Shown here: positions 1 to 7,532 of the stretch, piece by piece
Layout: every line of letters begins with the position of its first letter
Numbering within the stretch: the first letter of the stretch is position 1
The notes under the pieces: model-generated
What the model saw: only the letters and a program-made list of their open reading frames with translations
Databases searched by the model: none
What the model was told of the DNA's origin: nothing
Program-made: the position numbers and the translations under genes
NCBI GenBank assembly: GCA_000320545.1
Contig: ADNK01002524.1
Coordinates: 155,001 to 179,525 of the forward strand
DNA: 24,525 bases
Origin: Bigelowiella natans CCMP2755
Lineage: Eukaryota; Cercozoa; Chlorarachniophyceae
Direction of reading: 5' to 3'

Positions 1-32
1 TTTCACTCTGTTGAGTCTGGTGCATTGAAATC

Positions 33-492
33 ATGCAGATGGACTCCAACGCTCTGACCAGGGAAGAGTTTGAGGGTTTCCCTCATGAGCATGTTGCAAA
101 ATGGCTCCGTGCGAACGAAGTTGCACTCAAAACGAATCAAAACATTATCAAGGTTCAAACATCGACCCGCATCTACCCCCTCCCTCCCTTCCCCAATGAA
201 GTCATGTGCATCACTAGCAAAGACCTCAGCTTTTATACACGCAAGCTTGAATGCAGATGAAAGGGAAATAGTCGACGACGACACTGCGACTCAACTAATG
301 TCCCTACATCCACAGATTATAGAGGAAAATTGGCTCAAAGGTAAGGATCTGTTGGAATTGACCCTGGATGAAGTAAAGGAGATGGTTGACGGCAGGATGG
401 GGCCACGGAAACAACTCCTCAACCTCATCTCAACACTTAATGATATGTTCAAAAAAGCACAACACGGCGATATCAAAGAACCCTCATCGCAT
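33..492 (+). CDS. SAM-domain N-terminal exons of the CHAT/NB-ARC locus
   Basis: Two exon-like stretches encode a sterile alpha motif (SAM), a helical protein-interaction domain that often drives oligomerisation. The first, from the ATG at 33, contains HVAKWLRANE, the usual start of SAM helix 1, and stays open to 260. The second, in another frame, carries NWLKGKDLLELTLDEVKEMV and then GPRKQLLNLISTL, the classic second half (ID-G-x-LL-x-LT...GxRkklL). The frame change means an intron. A donor is likely near 153 (aag|gttcaa) and an acceptor lies somewhere between 223 and 257; no pairing is clearly best. The second exon is open to a TAG at 535-537, but a good donor (cat|gtaagg) sits at 493, phase 0, which can join to 568. 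I infer it is the N-terminus of the downstream CHAT protein. It could instead be a separate small SAM protein. Confidence 0.6.
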
Positions 493-567
493 GTAAGGAA
501 AACTCAAGCATTTGGAACCAAATCTCTTTTTCGATAGAACACATGATGTATTTTGTCACGATTTCAG

Positions 568-954
568 AATTGCAGTGGGAAAACCTACGCTCTTGCAGAA
601 AGTCTGAAACAATATTCCATGATTAGTGTCATTATTATAATTATGATTGTTAATTAATGATATATGAATCAACCATAAAATTTTCAGTGAAGCGGCAACC
701 AAAAATCATCACTATAAACTCTTTCTGATCATCTCTCTAAACGCTTTCTACCCCCACGTTGGTTTCTTTTCCTGTATTTCGTGTTCTTTAAATTGTAGTC
801 ATCGTTAGTCCTAAAGAGTCCCGTAACCGCAAAGAAGTCCTTGTCGCACATACGATTAGTTTAGTCATTTTTTCATTGCTTCTAACAGTTGGCCAGCCAC
901 ATGGAACGTTTTACGACCTATGTTGTAATCATCAATGCCTAAGCTTAGAAATAT
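568..954 (+). CDS. candidate linking exons (568-625 and 889-954) between SAM and CHAT
   Basis: Two short stretches bridge the SAM exons to the CHAT exon with matching phases. The first starts after atttcag at 567 in phase 0, reads NCSGKTYALAESLKQYSMI, and ends before GTGTCA at 626 in phase 1. The second starts after taacag at 888 with two bases completing a codon, reads GQPHGTFYDLCCNH and on, and ends before a strong GTAAGT donor at 955 in phase 1. That phase fits an acceptor (gtcccag) at 1177 at the start of the CHAT core. I do not recognise a domain here. Support is phase consistency plus splice signals only, so this is a hypothesis. The remaining DNA between 493 and 1177 is AT-rich and shows no other coding signal. 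Confidence 0.35.
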
Positions 955-1177
955 GTAAGTACCAGTACTTTCAATTGGGTATCGTATTGGTTTCAATTTG
1001 TTTTTCAATCGAATGGTGTGTACCACCATGGGAAAATATCTCTCAAAACGGTTTTTTTTTTTGCCCCCACGCCAATACGTTTTAATCGAATCTATATTTC
1101 TCGTGACTCTACTCCTTTCTCGATATTTCTCTTTGTATCTCACACAAAGTCAAAGGTGTCGATAAAGCAGGTCCCAG

Positions 1178-2283
1178 CCCACATCGCGTTTATAGCATCT
1201 TCTCCGACAAATGAGAAGGATAAGAATAAACTCGATCAGGAGACGGAGTACGATATAATGCGGGATCTGATCAGAGAGTCCCGCCTCAGATTCCAACTCC
1301 AGTTCTCGATCTCGAGATGGCGTGCAAGCGTGGAGAATATACAAGAAGCTATCTATTCGGGTTGTTTTTGCATCCATCATTCTGGGCATGGGCATAGAAA
1401 AAAGGGGCTCTACATCGAAGGCGGTGAGGAATGTAGTGGTCCCGACACATTTCTGGATGGAGAATCCCTTCGAGAAATGATCCAAAAGATCACACATCCA
1501 GAGAGAAGGCCCAAGATTGTGTTTCTAGCAGCATGCCATAGCGAGGTTGTTGGTGAAAAACTAGTGAAAGATGGGTTGGTGAATCACGTGGTTGTCTGTC
1601 GGAAAGAGGACGAGCTTGGCGACAACGGTGTTCCGGTATTTGTCCGCAAATTTTATCAACGATTGCTGGCAGGAGAGACTATATTGAAAGCCTTTAGTCA
1701 AGCGAAGAGACAACTTCGAGAGATCATTAAATGGCGGGTACACCGGGCACTCTCCATTCTTGAAGAGCATGTTTCTGAGGGAAAATTTAAGGAAGTTTCT
1801 CAGAAAGTGAATGAAGGAGACGTCCCATTCGGGGAGGAGATATACAGTAACATTCGCGCCTTAATTCCGAAAGAGAACGATTCTTTTGCACAAGAGATGA
1901 AGGATGATGTCAATAGGTTGCTCGACTGGGCAGAGTATGCTGAGATTGAGGAACCCAAGTGCATACTTTTACCCCGCTCGAACGACGACAAATCCCACGA
2001 CGTCAAGTACGAATTTAAGGTGTCGATGCGCATTGAACCTAAAAAGGGATGGATCCCGACCCCGGAGTCGTTCTTTTCGCGGGATCCGGTAAAAAAACAG
2101 TATGAAAAAATCATCAGAAATTGCCGCCTGTCGATTAAAAACGATCATGCACTTTTAGAAAAAAGGTTTGCGAGGCGATGGCTTCAAATTGTTGGCGGGA
2201 AAGAAACAGGGAAAACCGCATTGGCGATGGCGGTCGCCTGGAGAATGTGGCATGACAATGACGGGCCAAATCCGATGTTTTGG
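1178..2283 (+). CDS. CHAT caspase-like protease domain followed by STAND ATPase P-loop
   Basis: The exon encodes a CHAT domain, a C14-clan cysteine protease fold related to caspases and separase. It opens with the strand HIAFIASSPTNEKDKNKLDQE, typical of CHAT. The catalytic pair is visible: His in HHSGHGH (His codon 1387-1389) and Cys in FLAACHSE (Cys codon 1534-1536). The tail of the fold, FVRKFYQRLLAGETILKAF, is also typical. After a linker comes FFSRDPVKKQYEKII, the equivalent of the NB-ARC entry motif, then a Walker A P-loop GGKETGKTALA at 2194-2226. The exon ends at a GTGAGC donor at 2284 (phase 0). The reading frame is open from 1018, but the upstream part reads like intron; an acceptor at 1177 fits the preceding phase. 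CHAT fused to a STAND ATPase suggests an effector protease gated by nucleotide-dependent oligomerisation; that role is inferred. Both catalytic residues are present. Confidence 0.85.
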
Positions 2284-2332
2284 GTGAGCACGCAACAATG
2301 AGCATTTTCCTCTAAATCTCTACTTCCTCTCT

Positions 2333-2373
<41 letters not shown>

Positions 2374-2507
2374 TCCTCACTTTCTCCCCCTTTCCCGCTT
2401 CATATTTCCCTCTGTCTCTTCTCTTCTCTGCACTTACTTTATGGACAAGTGTGTGCGTGCTCCTATTTCACATGTGAGATGTGTTTTCATCGCATTAATA
2501 TTTTTAG
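2284..2507 (+). other. intron with (CT)n microsatellite
   Basis: GT-AG intron (gtgagc...tttttag) of 224 bp that interrupts NB-ARC module 1 in phase 0. It joins NPMFW to VDLPNSVDAGG. It carries a CT dinucleotide run at about 2335-2368. Confidence 0.8.
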
Positions 2508-3192
2508 GTGGATCTACCGAATTCCGTCGATGCAGGAGGCGTTCTGTCAGCCGTGGCTAAGGCGACACTTTCCGATGTCCCAGGAGAGCCGCTGCATACC
2601 CTCAAAATTTTACCAGCGTCGAAACGAATACTATTGGTACTTGCGAAAGTTTAACGTTTAGTATTGGAGGTTGTTGTTGTAGCTTGATGTGGGATTGGGC
2701 AAACAACGCATCGATTTTTTTAGTAAACCCTTATTAAATCTGCTAATATATTTAGCCTTCTCCGATCTTCCTCATTCTTTCCGAAAACGTCTTAAGATTA
2801 GCAAGTCTTTGCTGCTGCTCATTTCTGATTCTAGAACGATTTTCGTGCTCACTTACTATTGACTACTCAGATATGCGACAATACACCCAACCTCATCGGG
2901 CCTTCTGTGTTTCATGAGATACTCAAGACAAGAAAATCTTTGTTGCTGCTGACCACGTCACGGATGAGAATTGCTGACCCGGATTCTTTGGTACACGATT
3001 GTGGTTTCAATGAGTTCAATTGTCAGTATTTTGAAGTTAGTTAGTCACAAAGTGATGTGCTTCTCCAGATTGTGGAGATGAACCCATTTTTCAGTAAAGA
3101 GAGGTTCAGGAAACTTTTTAAAGAGTATCTGAAATCGAATATCATTGGATGTGAGAACTTGCGACCTTGTCATTTTTCAAAGCTTTACAAAG
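2508..3192 (+). CDS. NB-ARC module 1, exons 2508-2636, 2871-3035, 3069-3192
   Basis: These three exons continue the STAND ATPase begun in the CHAT exon. The first reads VDLPNSVDAGGVLSAVAKAT up to KRILL. It joins in phase 0 (donor 2637, acceptor ending 2870) to ICDNTPNLIG, making a Walker B-like strand RILLICDN. LLLLTTSRMRIA follows, the RNBS-B/sensor-1 motif. The next junction removes an in-frame TAG at 3042 through a 33-bp intron (gttagt...ctccag, 3036-3068), giving QYFE|IVEMNPFFSKERFRKLF, a typical NB-ARC segment. The last exon ends before GTATCT at 3193 in phase 1. Walker B has CDN rather than DD, so ATP hydrolysis may be altered. The 33-bp intron is very short; the alternative is a nonsense mutation. 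Confidence 0.7.
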
Positions 3193-3252
3193 GTATCTCA
3201 TTTTAGTCGATGCTGGCGAATTGTGTTGACACATCAATTGGACATGTCGCAG

Positions 3253-3465
3253 ATGAAAAGGTTGGCAAGGACGTACGCAATCCTGCTATGTGCATGAAGA
3301 TGGCAAAGCGAATGTCAAGAAAAGATGTGCCTGTAGCATCTGAAAACCAAAAAATTGTGTTTGAGGACAAATTTCATTCAGTACGCATTGCCAAGACACT
3401 GATCGACGAAGAGAAAAAGGCGGAAAAGGTTGAATCTAGTTTTGTTTTGAATCAAAAAAAAATGG
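3253..3465 (+). CDS. NB-ARC module 1, C-terminal exon
   Basis: After a 60-bp intron (3193-3252, gtatct...gtcgcag) that removes an in-frame TAG at 3204-3206, the frame continues as DEKVGKDVRNPAMCMKMAKRM. This matches the helix that follows the GxP motif in NB-ARC proteins, here RNPAM instead of GLPLA. It then runs through KIVFEDKFHSVRIAKTLI into a lysine-rich end. The exon probably ends at a GTAAAC donor at 3466. In the given sequence that donor is in phase 1, while the next acceptor (3609) is phase 0. One more A in the A9 run at 3454-3462 would restore phase. An alternative donor at 3429 (aag|gttgaa, phase 0) needs no change. Confidence 0.55.
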
Positions 3466-3609
3466 GTAAACACATTTGTGTTGATTCATCACACACACAC
3501 ATCTGCCAACACACATTTTCCTTTCTGGTCGATGCGGCCCCCGTTTGCCTTCCCACGGGGAAACCTGTGGCATCCAAAAAGTTGTCTGACGATGATTTTC
3601 ATTTTTCAG
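3466..3609 (+). other. intron with short CA repeat, first copy of duplicated intron
   Basis: This intron ends in a strong acceptor (gattttcatttttcag) and holds a short (CA)n tract at about 3489-3500. A second copy lies at 4960-5111. The donor here is GTAAAC; in the second copy the matching position is GCAAAC. Confidence 0.6.
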
Positions 3610-4959
3610 AAGAGACTTCTTGCGTCAATGAAGTTCATTCCCGCTCCAGATCAAGTGCCTTTCTTCGTTGGGCGAAAGGATGTGGTCAAACAGGTTCTGC
3701 ATGAACTCCAAGACACCAGCAAGCAAGTGCACCTGCTACATGGCTCTGGAGGCATTGGAAAGAGTCAGTTGGCCGTTCGATTGTTCAACTCCCTCATTGA
3801 AACCGGTCAACACTCTCACGCGTTTTGGCTGAATTGCCAATCAACTGAAAAGCTGACGATCAACTACATGCGCATCGCTGAGAAAATTCCAGGCCTGCAC
3901 GTTGACAAGAAGAACATCAAATCGGCCATCCAAACCATCAGGGAACGAATCGAGACTGAGCGCTGCCTCCTGGTTCTCGACGACGTCAATGATTGTGGTG
4001 CGGTGACCGAATTCTCACCTAGGAACAAAGGACACGCAATCCTGACATCAAGAAATTGCACTGATTGGAGTCCAGATGTCAAACCTTGGCGAATTGGGGG
4101 ACTGGCAGAAGAAGACCTGATGCAGCTTGCCCATGAATTCGGTCCATCGATGCCGGATCCAAAAGGCGACGATGCGAAGAACTGCATGGAATGTCCAAAA
4201 ACTGAATTTTCGGGTCACACCGTGATCCTAGCGCAATTCTTCAGCTGTTGCAAACAAAGGGGCTGCGAGGTGGCAGATCGCATTGAGGAATTGCGAAAGA
4301 CAAAACGCAATTGTGACAGAAAAGGGGAACAAATCCCGCTTGAAAAGTGGCTGGAAAAACTCAACAAGAGCACCTCACACAGCCAAAGCATCGTCGCAGT
4401 CGTCGACGAAAGCCTGGCCGCGATCGAGCGCACCGATCACACTCAGAACCAAGACGCTAGAGCTTCGTGTGTTGACGGCGAGCGCGCACTCGCATTGTTG
4501 CGTTCGCTCGCATGTCTGGATCCGAAAAACATTCCATTGGAGCTGGTTCTGAGGCTCAATGCATCGCACAACCAGGTTGGGGATTGCAAAGAACGTGAAA
4601 AAAAAAGTGAGCAGTTGCTCTCTTCCATCGAGGACGAAGAAGTGCACCGTGCTGAAGATGGTGAAAAAGTGCGCGACGCATTGGCGCATCTAGAGCGCTG
4701 TTCTTTGACACAGTGGAGCAAAGAAACCAAGCACATGAACATGCACGCTGTCACACAACGCATGGTCAGATGTCTGCGGCCAAAGCCCGACATCAACAAG
4801 CTGGTTGAAGCCCTGGTTCGCCATGGAGGCGACTTGGATGAAGCTCACAACCCCCAGGAAGAATGTGCTGCAGTGCTCCGGCACGGAACCCAGCTCGCAA
4901 CTGATGGCTTCGAGGCAGAACAAAGTGGGAACCTAGCAGCTGCTGTGGCACATGCCTGG
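3610..4959 (+). CDS. NB-ARC module 2 (tandem copy 1)
   Basis: A single exon encodes a complete NB-ARC ATPase, the nucleotide switch of STAND proteins such as APAF1 and plant NLRs. Motifs in order: entry motif QVPFFVGRKDVV; P-loop GSGGIGKSQLA at 3742-3774; AFWLNC; Walker B CLLVLDDVND around 3967-3987; sensor AILTSRN; and a winged-helix MHD-like motif MNMHAVTQRMVRCL, with MHAV at 4741-4752 (Ala replaces the usual Asp). The exon runs from the acceptor at 3609 to tgg at 4957-4959. An ATG at 3628 could start a separate protein, but there is no promoter-sized space and the reading frame is open through the acceptor, so I read it as an internal exon. It lacks its own TPR array. It is about 94% identical by eye to module 3. 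Confidence 0.85.
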
Positions 4960-5111
4960 GCAAACACGTTTGTGTCAAATTGTCACACACACACACACAC
5001 ACATCTGCCAACACACACTTTCCTTTCTCATCGATGCGGCCCCCGTTTGCCTTCCCACGGGGAAACCTGTGGCATCCAAAAAGTTGTCTGACGATGATTT
5101 TCATTTTTCAG
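4960..5111 (+). other. probable GC-AG intron between NB-ARC modules 2 and 3
   Basis: The exon frame reaches VAHAW at 4959. The next bases are GCAAAC, aligned with GTAAAC of the first-copy donor. The intron holds a (CA)n run at about 4984-5001 and ends in the same ttttcag acceptor at 5111. Removing it joins two phase-0 ends in frame (AHAW|KRLLASMKF), fusing modules 2 and 3. Use of a GC donor is inferred. Confidence 0.5.
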
Positions 5112-6926
5112 AAGAGACTTCTTGCGTCAATGAAGTTCATTCCCGCTCCAGATCAAGTGCCTTTCTTCGTTGGGCGAAAGGATGTGGTCAAACAGGTTCT
5201 GCATGAACTCCAAGACACCAGCAAGCAAGTGCACCTGCTACATGGCTCTGGAGGCATTGGAAAGAGTCAGTTGGCCGTTCGATTGTTCAACTCCCTCATT
5301 GAAACCGGTCAATGCTCTCTCGCGTTTTGGCTGAATTGCCAATCAACTGAAAAGCTGACGATCAACTGCATGCGCATCGCTGAGAAAATTCCAGGCCTGC
5401 ACGTTGACAAGAAGAACATCAAATCGGCCATCCAAACCATCAGGGAACGAATCGAGACTGAGCGCTGCCTCCTGGTTCTCGACGACGTCAATGATTGCAG
5501 TGCGGTGACCGAATTCTCACCTAGGAACAAAGGACACGTGATCCTGACATCCAGAAATTGCACTGATTGGAGTCCAAATGTCAAACCTTGGCGAATTGGG
5601 GGACTGGCAGAAGAAGACCTGATGCAGCTTACCCATGAATTCGGTCCATCGATGCCGGATCCAAAAGGCGACGATGCGAAGAACTGCATGGAACATCCAA
5701 AAACTGAATTTTCGGGTCACACCGTGATCCTAGCGCAATTCTTCAGCTGTTGCAAACAAAGGGGCTGCGAGGTGGCAAATCGCATTGAGGAATTGCGAAA
5801 GACAAAACGCAATCATGACAGAAAAGGGGAACAAATCCCGCTTGAAAAGTGGCTGGAAAAACTCAACAAGAGCACCTCACACAGCCAAAGCATCGTCGCA
5901 GTCGTCGACGAAAGCCTGGCCGCGATCGAGCGCACCGATCACACTCAGAACCAAGACGCTAGAGCTTCGTGTGTTGACGGCGAGCGCGCACTCGCATTGT
6001 TGCGTTCGCTCGCACATCTGGATCCGAAAAACATTCCATTGGAGCTGGTTCCAAGGCTCAACACATCGCACAACCAGGTTGGGGATTGCAAAGAACGTGA
6101 AAAAAAAAATGAGCAGTTGCTCTCTTCCATCGAAGAGCTGGTTCCAAGGTTCAATTCATCGCACAACCAGTTTGGGGATTGCAAAGAACAAAAAAAAAAA
6201 ATGGAGCAGTTGCTCTCTTCCATCGAGGACGAAGAAGGGCACTGGGCTGAGCGGTTGCTCTCTTTCATCGATGATGAAGAAGTGCACCGCGCTGAAGATG
6301 GTGAAAAAGTGCGCGACGCATTGGCGCATCTAGAGCGCCATTCTTCAATGCAGTGGAGCAAAGAAACCAAGCACATGAACATGCACGCTGTCACACAACG
6401 TGCAGTCAGATGTCTGCGGCCAAAGCCCGACATCAACAAGCTGGTTGAAGCCCTGGTTCGCTGTGGAGGCGACTTGGATGAAGCTCACGACCGCCAGGAA
6501 GAATGGGCTGCAGTGCTCCGGCACGGAACCCAGCTCGCAACTGACAGCTTCGAGGCAAAACACAATTGGAACCTAGCTCGTGCTGTGGGAAATGCCTGCA
6601 ACGTTGCATGCCTTCATGACAAAGCATCAGTGTGGTTCAAGAAGGGTGCAAAAATGATGGATGCTGAAGTTCCTGCACAACCCAGGGAAAAGGCAAAATT
6701 GGCTGATGGCTACAACAACATCGGCGGAGTGTGCAGCAGCATGGGCAAGTACCCGGAGGCACTCGAGGAATGCAAAAAGGCCCTCGACATCGAGTTGGCG
6801 GTGCATGGCAATGACAAACCCCATCCTGATGTGGCTCGTAGCCACAACAACATCGGCACTGTGCACAATGGGATGGGCAAGTACCCGGAGGCACTCGAGG
6901 AATTCAAAAAGGCCCTTGACATGTGA
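5112..6926 (+). CDS. NB-ARC module 3 with first TPR units, ending at an in-frame TGA
   Basis: This is the second copy of the NB-ARC exon. It holds the entry motif FFVGRKDVV, P-loop GSGGIGKSQLA (5244-5276), Walker B CLLVLDDVND, sensor VILTSRN and the MHD-like MHAV (6381-6392). It differs from module 2 by a 93-bp internal duplication (units at 6042-6134 and 6135-6227) and a further shorter repeat, which lengthen the linker rich in EQLLSSIE. After NLARAVGNACNVACLHDKASV the frame enters kinesin-light-chain-type TPRs: YNNIGGVCSSMGKYPEALEE and a second unit. Frame is lost only at TGA 6924-6926, inside the second TPR helix pair where other units have cgg or gag. The same frame is open again directly after. 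The stop looks like a point mutation in a longer gene. The gene may be a pseudogene, may make a truncated protein, or the stop may be polymorphic. Confidence 0.85.
   Translation, partial: KRLLASMKFIPAPDQVPFFVGRKDVVKQVLHELQDTSKQVHLLHGSGGIGKSQLAVRLFNSLIETGQCSLAFWLNCQSTEKLTINCMRIAEKIPGLHVDKKNIKSAIQTIRERIETERCLLVLDDVNDCSAVTEFSPRNKGHVILTSRNCTDWSPNVKPWRIGGLAEEDLMQLTHEFGPSMPDPKGDDAKNCMEHPKTEFSGHTVILAQFFSCCKQRGCEVANRIEELRKTKRNHDRKGEQIPLEKWLEKLNKSTSHSQSIVAVVDESLAAIERTDHTQNQDARASCVDGERALALLRSLAHLDPKNIPLELVPRLNTSHNQVGDCKEREKKNEQLLSSIEELVPRFNSSHNQFGDCKEQKKKMEQLLSSIEDEEGHWAERLLSFIDDEEVHRAEDGEKVRDALAHLERHSSMQWSKETKHMNMHAVTQRAVRCLRPKPDINKLVEALVRCGGDLDEAHDRQEEWAAVLRHGTQLATDSFEAKHNWNLARAVGNACNVACLHDKASVWFKKGAKMMDAEVPAQPREKAKLADGYNNIGGVCSSMGKYPEALEECKKALDIELAVHGNDKPHPDVARSHNNIGTVHNGMGKYPEALEEFKKALDM
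6042..6227 (+). repeat. 93-bp tandem duplication inside NB-ARC module 3
   Basis: Two 31-residue units begin ELVPRLNTSHNQVGDC and ELVPRFNSSHNQFGDC. They start at 6042 and 6135, exactly 93 bp apart. Module 2 has one such unit. Because 93 is a multiple of three, the frame is kept. A-rich runs (aaaaaaaaa) lie inside both units. Confidence 0.9.
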
Positions 6927-7532
6927 TTGGCGGTGCATGGCAAGGACAAACCCCATCCTCATGTGGCTACTTGCTGTGACAACATCGGCGAAGTGCACAA
7001 AAGCATGGGCAAGTACCCGGAGGCACTCGAGGAACACAAAAAGGCCCTCGATGTCGAGTTGGCGGTGCACGGCAAGGACAAACCCCATCCTCATGTGGCT
7101 ACTAGCTACAACAACATCGGCTTCGTGCACAGAAGCATGGGCAAGTACCCGGAGGCACTCGAGGAATGCAAAAAGGCCCTCGATGTGCGGTTGGCGGTGT
7201 ACGGCAAGGACAAACCTCATCCTAGTGTGGCTGCTAGCTACAACAACATCGGCAGAGTGTACGGAAGCATGGGCAAGTACCCGGAGGCACTCGAGAAATA
7301 CAAAAAGGCCCTCGATATGCGGTTGGCGGTGTACGGCAAGGACAAACCCCATCCTGATGTAGCTACTTGCTACAACAACATCGGCACTGTGTACGATGGC
7401 ATGGGCAAGTACCCGGAGGCACTCGAGAAATACAAAAAGGCCCTCGATATGCGGTTGGCGGTGTACGGCAAGGACAAACCCCATCCTCATGTGGCTGCTA
7501 GCTATCACGACATTGGCTCAGTGTACCAACGA
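6741..7532 (+). repeat. 132-bp tandem repeat encoding TPR units
   Basis: The anchor atgggcaagtacccggaggc occurs at 6741, 6873, 7005, 7137, 7269 and 7401, an exact period of 132 bp (44 residues). The framework residues are almost unchanged between units. Differences fall on a few positions: the residue after NNIG (G, T, E, F, R, T), the next two or three residues (C/H/Y then S/N/K/R/G/D), and the residue before KKALD (C, F, H, C, Y, Y). Confidence 0.95.

Larger units (their letters stand above)
3463..6600 (+). repeat. tandem duplication of intron plus NB-ARC exon (offset 1502 bp)
   Basis: Copy 1 is about 3463-4956 and copy 2 starts at about 4957. The breakpoint motif is tggg(t/c)aaacac. The intron, acceptor and exon correspond base by base at an offset of 1502 until copy 2 gains an insert after 6120 and the offset becomes 1640. 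Most differences between the copies are paired TG/CA changes (see findings). Copy 2 continues into the TPR array, while copy 1 ends at the duplication boundary. Confidence 0.9.

Noticed and set aside
3036-3206. Reassigned UAG codon, because two in-frame TAGs (3042 and 3204) interrupt NB-ARC 1
   Set aside because: Both lie inside segments with GT-AG ends whose removal keeps frame and improves the family match, and other frames end normally at TAG.
6627-7508. 293-codon minus-strand ORF across the TPR array
   Set aside because: It is the antisense of a 132-bp repeat, a multiple of three, so absence of stops repeats automatically; it has no family features.
6741-7532. CRISPR array
   Set aside because: The regular repeat has no distinct spacers and encodes TPR units in one frame.
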